From Pseudomonas sp. IAC-BECa141 (GTDB lineage Bacteria > Pseudomonadota > Gammaproteobacteria > Pseudomonadales > Pseudomonadaceae): 64,000 nucleotides of DNA. Location: NCBI RefSeq assembly GCF_020544405.1, contig NZ_CP065410.1:2046001-2110000 (forward strand), given 5' to 3'. How positions within the stretch are numbered: position 1 is the stretch's first letter; each line of letters starts with the position of its first letter. The notes beneath the pieces are model-generated. The model was not told the DNA's origin, did not search any database, and saw nothing but the letters and a program-made list of their open reading frames with translations. The translations under genes were made by a program, and so were the position numbers. This document shows, piece by piece, positions 41,858 to 50,822 of the stretch.

Positions 41858-42065
41858 TGTGGGAGCCAGCCTGCTGGCGATGGCGGCCTGACAGCCGACC
41901 AGTTTTTGCAGACTGCATGCAATCCCTGTGGGAGCGAGCTTGCTCGCGAAAGCGGCCTGACAGCCGACCAGTTTTTGCAGACTGCATGCAATCCCTGTGG
42001 GAGCGAGCTTGCTCGCGAAAGCGGCCTGACAGCCGACCAGTTTCCTGCAGACTGCATGCGATCCT
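41858..42065. repeat. Three tandem 69-base units each carrying a REP-like palindrome
   Basis: Units at 41858-41926, 41927-41995 and 41996-42065 each start TGTGGGAGC, contain a GAGCGAGCTTGCTCGC-type palindrome (diverged to CCAGCCTGCTGG in unit 1), and end with GCAGACTGCATGC. Units 2 and 3 are nearly identical, and a decayed fourth start (GTAGCGAGCTTGG) follows unit 3. They look like recent tandem duplication of a REP and its flank. Confidence 0.9.
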
Positions 42066-42295
42066 TGGGGTAGCGAGCTTGGTCCGGGCGGCGATCCGAC
42101 GAAAGCGGTCTACCAGAGCACAGCAAAGGAAAGGTCAAACATCCGGCTTTTTGGCGCATAAACGTAATTCTGCAAGCGCGTTTAAAGTACACGAACCGTT
42201 ACGCCATAAGGGCTACAACACCTTGCGTCGTTGCCTACACGTACGCCAGAATCCGCCGGCTTACGCGGCTTGGAGAGGGCTATATCGTTTCCCTG

Positions 42296-42500
42296 TCACT
42301 GAAAAACAGTGATCGGGTTTGGTAGCCCGTCTGTAATAGCTGTGTGGCAACACCGTATGCAGTCCTTTTCTTGGGGCTCGGTTTTATGGTGGTCATGCGT
42401 GGGGCTCATTCGTGAGCGCCGGGTTCCTATTGCAGCCGGTCTACCAACCCGCGTATGGCCGCCACCCATCGTTTGGTAGCGTGGGTGATGGCTCCTTGAA
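42296..42500 (+). promoter_or_regulatory. Structured 5' leader of the DUF6124-like gene
   Basis: About 200 bases fold into several hairpins: TCACTG-AAAAA-CAGTGA (42296-42312), CGGG-TTTGGTAG-CCCG (42314-42329), GTGT-GGCA-ACAC, GCTCA-TTCG-TGAGC with a UUCG tetraloop (42404-42417), and CACCCA-T-CG-TTTGGTAG-CG-TGGGTG (42463-42487). Two hairpins carry the same loop TTTGGTAG. The segment CTACCAA at 42441-42447 is complementary to both loops. The leader ends about 20 bases before the start codon, so it could control translation. Function is inferred. Confidence 0.6.
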
Positions 42501-42522
42501 GTCTGCGATAGGAGTTACATCT

Positions 42523-42882
42523 ATGTTCAAAGCCACACCAAACCCGCCAAAAACCGATCCAACCTCCAACGACCCCGAGCTTGAGTCCCAAAAGACAAAA
42601 GCCGCCGCCGACCGCGCACTCGACTATTACCTCGGCCCCGAAGTCCCGAAGTACTTCCCGCCCAAGGTCCGCCCCATCTACATGGTCGATCCCACGCTCG
42701 ATGACGAAACACTGCTGGTTGAAGCCTGCGAATCACTGTCGTCAGCCAACGCCATGGCCGGCAATATCGCCAACTCGGTGAAAGGTCCTGAGCGCAAACC
42801 GTTGCTGGCGCTGCAACAGCTGATCATGTTGAACGAGCTGCTGGTGAATCGTCTGCTGGACAAGCTTCGTTTGCCGCAGTAG
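42523..42882 (+). CDS. DUF6124-like small protein
   Basis: The 119-residue protein resembles a Pseudomonas-restricted family of unknown function (recalled as DUF6124/DUF3077): a proline-rich start MFKATPNPPKTDP, a central ALDYYLG motif near residue 33, then MVDPTLDDETLLVEACESL near residues 54-72 and a helical end with QQLIMLNELLVNRLLDKL. There is no signal peptide, membrane segment or cysteine cluster. The ATG at 42523 has AGGAG eight bases upstream; a longer in-frame GTG start would read through the structured leader. It is monocistronic, with a terminator at 42911. Confidence 0.75.
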   Translation: MFKATPNPPKTDPTSNDPELESQKTKAAADRALDYYLGPEVPKYFPPKVRPIYMVDPTLDDETLLVEACESLSSANAMAGNIANSVKGPERKPLLALQQLIMLNELLVNRLLDKLRLPQ

Positions 42883-42910
42883 TCGTCAATCGCCGTAAAT
42901 AACAAACAAA

Positions 42911-42945
42911 AAACCCCGGAAGCTTTCGCTGTCCGGGGTTTCTTT
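42911..42945. terminator. Bidirectional terminator between the DUF6124-like gene and aer
   Basis: Stem AACCCCGGA / TCCGGGGTT around an AGCTTTCGCTG loop, with A-rich flank on the left and TCTTTATT on the right. It separates two convergent genes. Confidence 0.85.
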
Positions 42946-42958
42946 ATTGCCAGAACAA

Positions 42959-44524
42959 TCAGCGGTTAAACCGCTCCACCAACGAATACTGCGTATTAGC
43001 CGTCTTCGTCAGCTCCTCACTCAACAACGCCGAGTTATGCGCCTGTTCCGAGGTCTGGTCCGCCAGTTCCGAGATGTTGCTGATGTTGCGGCTGATTTCT
43101 TCAGCCACGGCACTTTGCTCTTCGGTCGCGGCGGCGATCTGGGTGGTCATGTCGGTGATGTTGGCCACCGCTTCGCTGATGCCGACCAGGGCCTGATCCG
43201 CTTCCAGAACCCGTGCCACACCTTCTTCCGCCTGGCGATGGCCGGCTTCCATGGTTTGTACGGCGCTGGATGCAGTCTGTTGCAGCTTGGCGATCAGGGC
43301 GTGGATCTGGCCGGTAGATTCGCTGGTGCGTTGCGCCAGTTGGCGGACTTCGTCGGCCACCACGGCAAAACCACGGCCCATTTCGCCGGCACGCGCTGCT
43401 TCAATCGCGGCGTTGAGTGCGAGCAGGTTGGTCTGGTCGGCGATGCCTTTGATCACGTCGACCACACCGCCGATTTCGTCGCTGTCCTTGGCCAGTTGGG
43501 TCACGGTCAGGCCGGTCTCACCGACGACGACCGACAGGCGCTGGATGGCTTCGCGGGTTTCACCGGCGATATCGCGGCCGCGACCGGTCAGGCGGTTGGC
43601 TTCCTGGGTGGCGTCGGCGGTGCGCTGTACGTGGCTCGCCACTTCTTGCGTGGTGGCGGCCATCTGGTTGACGGCGGTGGCGACCTGTTCGGTTTCCACG
43701 CGCTGACGTTCCAGACCGCTGGAGCTGTTGTGCGCCAGGGCGTCGGACTGTTTGGCCTGATCGGTCAGGTGCTCGGCGGTGTCCTGCAGACGGGTCAGGC
43801 AGGTTTTCAGACGGGCTTCCTGGCTCAGGATCGACATTTCCAGACGCGCCTGAGGGCCACGGCTGTCGGTGTACATCTGCGCGATCAACGGGTCGGAGGT
43901 GGTTTGCTCGGCCAGACGCAGCAGGCGCTTGAGCCCGCGTTGTTGCCATTGCAGACCCAGCAGGCCCAGCGGCACCGACAGACCGGCGGCGAGGGCGAAG
44001 CCCCACTGCGAGTTCAGGGTGGCGCCGATCATGAAGCTCAACTGGCTGACCAGAATGAACGGCAGCCAGTCCTGCAGCACCGGCAGCCACTTGTCTGTTT
44101 GTGGAATCGCCGACTTGCCCTGGTTGATGCGTTGGTAGAGCGCTTCGGCACGGCGGATCTGTTCGGCGGTGGGTTTGACCCGCACCGACTCGTAACCGAC
44201 CACCTGATTGCCATCGAACACCGGCGTTACATAGGCGTTCACCCAGTAATGATCACCGGTCTTGCAGCGATTCTTGACAATGCCCATCCATGGCAAGCCT
44301 TGTTTCAGTGTGCCCCACATGTGCGCAAACACCGCCGCCGGGACGTCGGGGTGACGAACCAGGTTGTGCGGCGCACGGATCAGTTCCTCACGCGAAAACC
44401 CGCTGATTTCGACGAACGCGTCGTTGCAGTAGGTGATCACGCCCTTGGCATCGGTTGTGGAAATCAACCGCTGCTGAGCCGGGAAAGTCCGTTCGCGTTG
44501 TGTAATGGGCTGGTTATTACGCAT
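42959..44524 (-). CDS. aer: PAS-containing chemoreceptor, aerotaxis receptor Aer
   Basis: Aer senses redox or oxygen through a PAS-bound FAD and signals to CheA. The 521-residue protein has an N-terminal PAS domain (residues about 20-115; [16 protein letters not shown] near 28), the conserved [11 protein letters not shown] near 93, a paired hydrophobic region (about 155-195), and a methyl-accepting signalling domain with the hairpin-tip sequence [19 protein letters not shown] near residue 373. No periplasmic sensor domain is present, as expected for Aer. P. aeruginosa has aer close to the cco genes. No clear ANR box was seen just upstream. Confidence 0.92.
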   Translation of the reverse strand: MRNNQPITQRERTFPAQQRLISTTDAKGVITYCNDAFVEISGFSREELIRAPHNLVRHPDVPAAVFAHMWGTLKQGLPWMGIVKNRCKTGDHYWVNAYVTPVFDGNQVVGYESVRVKPTAEQIRRAEALYQRINQGKSAIPQTDKWLPVLQDWLPFILVSQLSFMIGATLNSQWGFALAAGLSVPLGLLGLQWQQRGLKRLLRLAEQTTSDPLIAQMYTDSRGPQARLEMSILSQEARLKTCLTRLQDTAEHLTDQAKQSDALAHNSSSGLERQRVETEQVATAVNQMAATTQEVASHVQRTADATQEANRLTGRGRDIAGETREAIQRLSVVVGETGLTVTQLAKDSDEIGGVVDVIKGIADQTNLLALNAAIEAARAGEMGRGFAVVADEVRQLAQRTSESTGQIHALIAKLQQTASSAVQTMEAGHRQAEEGVARVLEADQALVGISEAVANITDMTTQIAAATEEQSAVAEEISRNISNISELADQTSEQAHNSALLSEELTKTANTQYSLVERFNR

Positions 44525-44626
44525 GGTTTTTCAATCCGCAAGGCTTTGAAGGGTTGTCGGCGGGGTCGGCGATTTATTGAAGTTTTTTTTCATTTATAAG
44601 TACGGCGTCGCAAAACGACCCTTGCT

Positions 44627-45418
44627 TCAACCCGCGAGCATCGGATAGGTGAACAGACCGAAATGCAGCAGGTTCAGGCCAAAGTGCGTGGCGATTGCCG
44701 CACCAAGCCCGCCGAAACGATAGGCCAGACCATAGCCGACACCCGCCAGGCTCGCCAGCAGCACCCATTGCCAGCCAGCGCCCACATGCACCAGGCCGAA
44801 CAGCAGGGACGCAAGCAGCAGCGCGAGGTTTTCGCCGTAAGGCAGGTGCTTGAAACGCCGGCTGAGGCCGCCCTGTATATAGCCGCGAAACAGCGCTTCT
44901 TCGACCAGCGTCACCAGCAGCAGATTATTCAGCACCCACAGCCACGCTTGGTCGGGCCATTTCGGCGCCCAGGTGATCATGCCCAGCAACACCGCGCCGC
45001 CCAACGCCAGAATCACGCTCAGCGTCAGTGCCAGCGCGGTCGCGTAGACGGTCAGGCGCAACGAGCGCCGCGCGACGATCCATGGGCAGACCAGCAGCAG
45101 CCAGAAGCCAATCAGTGGTTTGTCGAGATTCAGGTACATCGAGAACGGCACCGCGTTGTCGGTGAAGCGCTGCGGTTCGATGACCCGACCGTTGTAGAAG
45201 CCCGGAAGCCAGTGCAGGGCCAGCGCCAGCGCCAGCACGATAAACAGGCCATGGCCGAGATATCGCCCGACCGGCACGGTTTGCTGGCGCACGGCGTAAC
45301 CGGCGAAAACCAGCAGTGCAATGGAGATCAGCGCCAGCCAGCCGAGCTGGCCGAAACTCAGCGCTAATCCGTAACCAAGGCTGAGAAGCCCGAGATAGAG
45401 CCATGGCAGAGCGGTCAT
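44627..45418 (-). CDS. CPBP-family intramembrane glutamic endopeptidase
   Basis: This is a putative membrane protease of the CAAX/bacteriocin-processing type. The 263-residue protein has about eight hydrophobic segments. The family motifs are present: VEEALFRGYIQGGL near residue 175 (EExxxR), LLFGLVHVGAG near residue 206 and ATHFGLNLLHF near 245. The ATG at 45418 is taken because the longer frame upstream runs through a REP-rich spacer. No substrate or partner is evident from the neighbours. Confidence 0.88.
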   Translation of the reverse strand: MTALPWLYLGLLSLGYGLALSFGQLGWLALISIALLVFAGYAVRQQTVPVGRYLGHGLFIVLALALALHWLPGFYNGRVIEPQRFTDNAVPFSMYLNLDKPLIGFWLLLVCPWIVARRSLRLTVYATALALTLSVILALGGAVLLGMITWAPKWPDQAWLWVLNNLLLVTLVEEALFRGYIQGGLSRRFKHLPYGENLALLLASLLFGLVHVGAGWQWVLLASLAGVGYGLAYRFGGLGAAIATHFGLNLLHFGLFTYPMLAG

Positions 45419-45545
45419 GGAAAGTCCTTGTGCACGATTTGTGGACAGGCTTTCTACACGTCCGGGGGCGAGGGGACAAGTGAAGGTGTACGGGAAATCA
45501 GGGACAGCACCACTCCCTGTATGAGACGTGAAGGAGGGCAAGGCC

Positions 45546-45640
45546 CCCTGTGGGAGCGAGCTTGCTCGCGATGGCGGTGGGTCAGTGGCACAAAGGTCAA
45601 CTGACACGCCCTCATCGCGAGCAAGCTCGCTCCCACAGGG
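45546..45640. repeat. Inverted pair of REP units (BIME-like)
   Basis: The unit CCCTGTGGGAGCGAGCTTGC... at 45546 is repeated in exact inverted orientation ending at 45640, with about 40 bases between the arms. It belongs to the TGTGGGAGCGAGC family seen at 41927 and differs from the GATCGTTCCCACG family. Confidence 0.92.
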
Positions 45641-45660
45641 CTTTGTGTCTGGCTGAAAGA

Positions 45661-46347
45661 TCAGCGCAGGTTCAATTTCGCCGCAGCGCGCTCGGTGATT
45701 TCCCGGCGCAGTTTCAGCGAAGGTGCCGCACGCTTGCGCGCCTCATCGACAATCCCGCTCGGCGCAGTGTCCGGTCTGCCCGCATCAAACGGCGGCGCCG
45801 GCGCATATTCCAGCTGCAACTGCACCAATTGCGCGGTGTCGACGCCGACCAGTTCCTGCGACAGGGTCAGGGCAAAATCGATCCCGGCGGTGATACCGCC
45901 CCCGGTAAACAGATTGCCGTCACGTACCACCCGATCCTTTACTGGAATTGCGCCCAGTATCGGTAGCAAATCGTGATAAGCCCAATGCGTGGTCGCGCGC
46001 TTGCCTCGCAACAGACCCGCCGCCCCGAGCACCAGCGAACCGGTGCACACCGACGTCACGTAACGCGCCTGCGCCGCTTGCGTCTTGATGAACGCCAGCG
46101 TCTGCTCATCCTCCATCAACGACCCGACCCCGGCGCCGCCGGGTACGCAGATGACGTCCAGATCCGGGCAATCCTCGAAGGTGGTGGTCGGTTTCAGCAG
46201 CAACCCGGTGCTGGAAGTCACCGGCACCAGATCCTTCCAGACCAGATGCACCTGCACGTCCGGCAACGAGGCCAGCACGTCATACGGGCCGGTCAGGTCG
46301 AGTTGCTGCACTTGGGGAAACAACAGAAAACCGATCTGCAACGCCAT
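45661..46347 (-). CDS. inhA: Isonitrile hydratase (DJ-1/PfpI family)
   Basis: This enzyme hydrates isonitriles to N-substituted formamides. The 228-residue length equals that of the characterised P. putida enzyme as I recall it. The residues described as essential there are present in register: Asp17 (QQLDLTGPYD), and Cys101-Thr102 (TSVCTGSLVLGAAG). The fold signature PGGAGVGSLMED lies near residue 69. The ATG at 46347 begins MALQIGFLLFP, matching the family start. The gene is divergent from a GlxA-type regulator, a common pairing. A related DJ-1-superfamily activity cannot be excluded. Confidence 0.88.
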   Translation of the reverse strand: MALQIGFLLFPQVQQLDLTGPYDVLASLPDVQVHLVWKDLVPVTSSTGLLLKPTTTFEDCPDLDVICVPGGAGVGSLMEDEQTLAFIKTQAAQARYVTSVCTGSLVLGAAGLLRGKRATTHWAYHDLLPILGAIPVKDRVVRDGNLFTGGGITAGIDFALTLSQELVGVDTAQLVQLQLEYAPAPPFDAGRPDTAPSGIVDEARKRAAPSLKLRREITERAAAKLNLR

Positions 46348-46436
46348 GGTTCTTCTCCGTGAAAAGGGGGTAGACGGCTTCACTGTAGGCGCGTAGGTTT
46401 TGGCGCATACGCCAATCAGCCCTCGAATTACGCCAA

Positions 46437-47420
46437 ATGCCGAAAACCATCCACCTACTCGCCTTCGCCAATGTGCAATTGCTCGATGTCACCGGCCCGT
46501 TGCAGGTTTTCGCCTCGGCCAACGATATCGCCCGCCAGCAGGGTCTGCCTGCGCCTTACGCGCCATTGGTCATCGCCAGCAGCGGCGGGGCGGTGAACTC
46601 CTCCGCCGGGCTGGCGATGCTGGCCGAGCCGCTGCCGAGACAGCCCAGCGATACCCTGATCATCGCCGGCGGCTGGGGCGTATACGCCGCTGCCGAAGAC
46701 GCCGAATTGGTGAGTTGGGTGCGCGAACATGCCAATGGCTGCCGACGCGTGGCTTCGGTCTGCACCGGCGCATTTCTGCTGGCCGCCAGCGGCTGGCTCG
46801 ACGGTCGCCGGGTCGTCACCCACTGGACCCGTTGCGAGCAGCTGGCGCAGCAACATCCACGCTTGCAGGTCGAGCCCAATCCGATCTTCATCAACGACGG
46901 TCCGGTCTGGACCTCGGCGGGCGTCACCGCCGGCATCGACCTGGCGCTGGCCATGGTCGAAGACGACCTCGGCCGCGACATGGCCCTGGACGTCGCCCGG
47001 CAACTGGTAGTGTTCCTCAAGCGACCGGGCGGGCAGTCGCAATTCAGCGTGACGCTGTCACTGCAAAAACAGGGCAACCGCTTCGATGATCTGCACGCGT
47101 GGATCGCCGAACACCTGACTTGCGATCTGGGCATCCCGACCCTCGCCGAACAGGCCGGCATGAGCGAACGCAGTTTCGTGCGCCACTACCGCGCCGACAC
47201 CGGCCAGACCCCGGCCCGGGCCATTGAACTGATCCGCGTCGAAACCGCGCGCCGGTTGTTGAGTGATACCGGGTTGCCGATCAAGCGGGTCGCGGCCAAT
47301 TGTGGTTTTGGCAGTGAAGAGACGTTAAGACGCAGTTTCCTGCGGGCCATGGGCGTGACGCCGCAGGCGTATCGGGAGCGGTTTTCGGTCAGCGCTGGAG
47401 CAGGTCCAGTAATGCCTTGA
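46437..47420 (+). CDS. GlxA-family transcriptional regulator (DJ-1/PfpI domain plus AraC HTH)
   Basis: The 327-residue protein joins an N-terminal DJ-1/PfpI-like domain (residues 1-190; CTGAFLLAASGWLDGR near residue 105) to a C-terminal AraC-type DNA-binding domain (residues about 215-320). The two helix-turn-helix units are PTLAEQAGMSERSFVRHYR near 233 and VAANCGFGSEETLRRSFLRA near 284. It is divergent from the isonitrile hydratase gene with a 89-base spacer, so it probably regulates that gene. It overlaps the convergent hydrolase gene at its 3' end by 32 bases. Confidence 0.92.
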   Translation: MPKTIHLLAFANVQLLDVTGPLQVFASANDIARQQGLPAPYAPLVIASSGGAVNSSAGLAMLAEPLPRQPSDTLIIAGGWGVYAAAEDAELVSWVREHANGCRRVASVCTGAFLLAASGWLDGRRVVTHWTRCEQLAQQHPRLQVEPNPIFINDGPVWTSAGVTAGIDLALAMVEDDLGRDMALDVARQLVVFLKRPGGQSQFSVTLSLQKQGNRFDDLHAWIAEHLTCDLGIPTLAEQAGMSERSFVRHYRADTGQTPARAIELIRVETARRLLSDTGLPIKRVAANCGFGSEETLRRSFLRAMGVTPQAYRERFSVSAGAGPVMP

Positions 47421-48287
47421 GCGTTTCGCCCGGCGCTTCTTCGGGAATGTTGTGCCCGACACCCGCCAGCACCCGCCGCTCGTAAACCCCGGTGAAGTGC
47501 TGCGCATCTTCATCGTCTTCCGGAGCCGGGCCGACGCCATCATCGGCACCGCACAGCGAAATCGTCGGAACGCTGATCGCCGGTTGTTTCTCCAGCGCCT
47601 GCTCCATGCCTTCCAGCGCCGGATCACCCGGCGCGTACATGAACCGATGGCGATAAGAGTGAATCACCACCTCGACGAAATCCGGGTTGTCGAACGCCGG
47701 CGCACTCAGTGGATAACGCTCGGCGTTCCGCGCCCAGGTCGGTGACCACAATTGCCACAGCAGCTCGCACAGCGCCCGACGATTCTGCGTCAGCCCTGTA
47801 ACGCCACGGGGCGTGTGGAAGTAGTACTGATACCAATAACGGTGCTCGCTCTGCGGATCCAGCGGCTGGACCGAATTCGGAATGTCTTGCAGGTTGTAGC
47901 CATCGCCCGTCACCAACCCACGCACCCGCTCGGGATACAACGCCGCCACAATGCAAGCCGCCCGACCGCCCCAGTCGTAACCGCACAACGTCGCTTGCTC
48001 GATACCCAGCGCATCCATCAGATCCAGCAGATCCTGAGCCAGCGCCGCTTGCTGGCCGGAACGCAACGTGTCCGCGCTGTTGAAACGGGTCGGGCCGTAA
48101 CCGCGTAGGTACGGCACGATCACCCGATAACCCTCGGCGGCGAGAGGCGGGGCAATTTCGTCGTAGGCGCGGGGGAGTAGGGGAAGCCGTGAAGCAGGAT
48201 GACCGGCATGCCGTCTTCAGGGCCGTGATGCTCATAGGCGATGGTCAGACTTTCAGTCTTGCAAAACGGCATCACGGCTTGGGTCAT
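47389..48287 (-). pseudogene. Epoxide-hydrolase-like alpha/beta hydrolase with a frameshift
   Basis: The N-terminal part starts at ATG 48287 (MTQAVMPFCKTESLTIAYEH), reaching VILLHGFPYS, then the frame fails. Restoring one base in the GGGGG run at 48171-48175 joins it to the main frame (PRAYDEIAPPLAAEGYRVIV ...), giving about 299 residues. The main part has the Asp-nucleophile elbow CGYDWGGRA and the C-terminal GVGHNIPEEAPGE with the catalytic His, typical of epoxide hydrolases and haloalkane dehalogenases. The otherwise intact sequence suggests a very recent mutation or a base-call error. Confidence 0.85.
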
Positions 48288-48297
48288 ACGGGATTCC

Positions 48298-48687
48298 TCA
48301 AGTTTCAGCTTCCGCCACCTGATTGAAATACTTGCTGCGATCCGGCGTAAACGTCACCACCATTTTCGTCCGCGAGCAGGTCATGACCCGCTCTGAACCC
48401 AAATCAATATCCAGATCCTCGCCACGCAACCCCTGCCACTGGGCCAGGTATTTCAGTGATCCGTACTTTTCATTCTTCTTCAGGCTGCGGCTGACCCCGC
48501 CTTTCCAGCCCAGCACCGGCAGTTCGTCGGCGCTGCAGCGTTGGGCGAGGTCGGGGAAGCGGATGGCGCGCTGGCGGCCGATTTCCCAGCATTTGATCAG
48601 GCCCTTGTCGGCGGCTTCCCACAGTTCGTCGCGGGTCAGGCCCGTACGCAGAGGGGAATCGATGGGGCGGTGGATGCGTTGGCTCAT
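48298..48687 (-). CDS. Conserved hypothetical protein
   Basis: The 129-residue product starts MSQRIHRPIDSPLRTGLTRD at ATG 48687, preceded by AAGGAACC. It is soluble and basic-acidic mixed, with a central GWKGGVSRSLKKNEKYGSLK and two cysteines. I do not recognise a characterised family. It ends 11 bases before the frameshifted hydrolase gene on the same strand and may be its operon partner. Confidence 0.7.
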   Translation of the reverse strand: MSQRIHRPIDSPLRTGLTRDELWEAADKGLIKCWEIGRQRAIRFPDLAQRCSADELPVLGWKGGVSRSLKKNEKYGSLKYLAQWQGLRGEDLDIDLGSERVMTCSRTKMVVTFTPDRSKYFNQVAEAET

Positions 48688-48995
48688 TCTGGTTCCTTGA
48701 ATCGGGTTTTTATTGGACAGCTCCGCTGTGCCCGTTGCGGTGGATGGTAGGGGTGGATGTAACAGCTGGCAACAAGGTATTTCGGGGTGTAAGTGCGAGT
48801 TGCGGGCCAAGCGTTACACGGGGTTGGCAGGTTTTTGCAGGCCGTGCCATCAACCAGTTGTATCGAAAGGAATAGATTGTGTGGGCCGGCCCGCCAAGGG
48901 CAAGGCTCGGGGTTGTTTGCCGTTCGTCGGTGGCCTTCCTACAAACGGCAATTGGATTTGCGATTTTTCTTACAGGCTCTGGCGAAGAAATATGA
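48688..48995. other. Intergenic region
   Basis: About 300 bases lie between a conserved hypothetical gene and the end of the GH15 gene. Open frames on both strands cover it but none has a convincing start or recognisable content, and I see no clear hairpin or repeat. Confidence 0.5.
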
Positions 48996-50822
48996 CTACG
49001 GCTGCCAGTAATTCTTCTCCCCACTCAACTTGCGATCCAGAAAACTCGCCGCGCTGATCAGCGCCAGGTGGGTCAATGCCTGTGGCGTATTACCCAGATG
49101 CCGGCCACGGTTATCGAATTCCTCCGCGTACAACCCAAGTGGATTGGCATAACGCAGCAGTTGCTCGAACTCCAGATGGGCCTTTTCCACTTGCCCGGCG
49201 CGGGCCAGGCATTCGACGTACCAGAACGAGCACGCGGCAAAGGCGCCCTCAGTGCCGGACAAGCCATCGATGCCGGCATCGTCATTGCGATAGCGATAAA
49301 CCATGCCGTCACGCACCAAGTGTTTTTCGATGGCTTCCAGCGTCGCCAGCCATTTCGGATCCTTGGCGCTGACAAAACGCACCAGCGGCATCAGCAGCAT
49401 CGAGCCATCGAGCGCCGTGCCGCCCTGGTATTGCACGAAATGCCCACGCTCTTCGTTCCAGAAGTTGTCCCAGATGTCGGCATGAATCGCCTGACGGGTC
49501 TGGTCCCAGCGGGCGAAGGGCGCCGGCAGCGAGCGTTTCGAGGCCAGGCGGATCGCCCGGTCCAGCGCCACCCAGCACATCAGTCGTGAATGAAGGAAGT
49601 GATGTTGCTCACCGCGCATTTCCCAGATGCCTACATCCTTGGTCTGCCAGGTCTCACAGACCTGATCGATGACTTCCATCACATGTTTCCAGCCTTCGTG
49701 GGAAATCGCGTCGCCGTACTTGTTGACCAGATAAACGGCGTCCATCAGTTCGCCGAAGATATCCAGCTGGATCTGGTCGTAGGCGCCATTGCCGATGCGC
49801 ACCGGTTTTGCGCCGCCGTGTCCGGATAAATGCGTGAGTTCGGTTTCCGGGAGTTCCTGGCGACCGTCGATGGCGTAGAGGATGTTCAGCTTCATCCGAT
49901 GGCCGCTGCAATCGCTGACCCGCCCGCGTAGCCAGCGCATGTAGCCGTTGGCCTCGTCGACAAAACCCAGGCGCATGAAGGCGTAGACGGTGAACGAGGC
50001 GTCGCGGATCCAGGTGTAGCGATAGTCCCAGTTGCGTTCGCCGCCGGGGGTTTCCGGCAGGCCGAAGGTGGCGGCGGCGAGGATCGCGCCGTGCTGGCGC
50101 GAGGTCAGCAACTTCAGGGCCAGGGCCGAGCGGTTGACCATTTCCCGCCAGCGACCGCGATAGTTGGACTGGCCGATCCAGTCGCGCCAGAACTTCAGCG
50201 TGCGCTCGATACACAACTGCGCGGCGCCTTCGGCAAAGCGCGGATCATCGCTGGCGCCGAGCATGAACGCGGCGGTCTGATCCTGCTTGAGGGTGAATTG
50301 CGCGACGGCGGCGTCCTGACCGACGCTCAAGGGCTGGTCCGAGGCCAGCCGCAGTGTTGGCTGCCCGCTGGCGCTGAACAGCACATCCTTTTGATCGATA
50401 ACGGCGCGGGTTTGCGCGCGGGCATAGTCGTGCCGAACGGCGCAGTGCAGATGAAACGTCGCCTGCCCGCTGACCACCCGCACCCGGCGCATCAACAGCG
50501 GCAGTGCATCGTCGTTGTCGCCGATGGGCAGCAGATCGGTGATTTCCACCACGGCGTGATCGCTGAGCCAGCGAGTCTGCAAAACGTTGGTGTCCGGCAA
50601 GTAGATCTGCTCGCGCCGGGCGTCGGGCAGGTCCGGGGCCAACTGGAAAATCCCCGCATCGGGGGTATCGAGCAGCGAGCAGAAGATCGACGGGCTGTCG
50701 AACTCCGGCCAGCAGAAAAAGTCCACGCTGCCCTTGTCATTGACCAGCGCGGCGCTGCGCAGGTCGCCAATGATGCCGTGGGCGTCGATGGGGCTTTGTC
50801 GTTCGGATTGATGCTCAACCAT
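48996..50822 (-). CDS. Glycoside hydrolase family 15 protein (glucoamylase/trehalase-like)
   Basis: This is a predicted exo-acting alpha-glucosidase. The protein of about 608 residues has an N-terminal beta-sandwich domain (IDAHGIIGDLRSAALV near residue 11) and a GH15 (alpha/alpha)6 barrel with WDYRYTWIRDASF near residue 260 and the C-terminal catalytic-Glu region near 500 (GLSGTEGAFAACSFWYVE). The start is ATG 50822; the GTG at 50828 is possible too, with GGAG suitably spaced for either. Its 5' end overlaps the 3' end of the SDR gene by 8 bases, so the two form an operon. No signal peptide is seen, suggesting an intracellular glycan or trehalose substrate. Confidence 0.88.
   Translation of the reverse strand: MVEHQSERQSPIDAHGIIGDLRSAALVNDKGSVDFFCWPEFDSPSIFCSLLDTPDAGIFQLAPDLPDARREQIYLPDTNVLQTRWLSDHAVVEITDLLPIGDNDDALPLLMRRVRVVSGQATFHLHCAVRHDYARAQTRAVIDQKDVLFSASGQPTLRLASDQPLSVGQDAAVAQFTLKQDQTAAFMLGASDDPRFAEGAAQLCIERTLKFWRDWIGQSNYRGRWREMVNRSALALKLLTSRQHGAILAAATFGLPETPGGERNWDYRYTWIRDASFTVYAFMRLGFVDEANGYMRWLRGRVSDCSGHRMKLNILYAIDGRQELPETELTHLSGHGGAKPVRIGNGAYDQIQLDIFGELMDAVYLVNKYGDAISHEGWKHVMEVIDQVCETWQTKDVGIWEMRGEQHHFLHSRLMCWVALDRAIRLASKRSLPAPFARWDQTRQAIHADIWDNFWNEERGHFVQYQGGTALDGSMLLMPLVRFVSAKDPKWLATLEAIEKHLVRDGMVYRYRNDDAGIDGLSGTEGAFAACSFWYVECLARAGQVEKAHLEFEQLLRYANPLGLYAEEFDNRGRHLGNTPQALTHLALISAASFLDRKLSGEKNYWQP

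Larger units (their letters stand above)
41531..42295. other. Repeat-rich intergenic region
   Basis: No gene is supported in this stretch. From about 41565 to 41850 it looks like a repeated intergenic element of the type common in Pseudomonas (CCGCCCTTACGGCGGG hairpin, then an ACTTTTGG / CCAAAAGT hairpin at 41597-41628). Three tandem units of about 69 bases follow at 41858, then about 230 bases with no feature I recognise. Confidence 0.6.

Noticed and set aside
41531..42300. Possible CRISPR array from regularly spaced repeats at 41858-42065
   Set aside because: The units are contiguous without unique spacers, and no cas genes are near.
48710..49057. Overlapping open frames of about 100 codons on both strands between the hypothetical gene and GH15
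   Set aside because: Neither has a convincing start signal; both overlap the GH15 3' end; composition is unremarkable.
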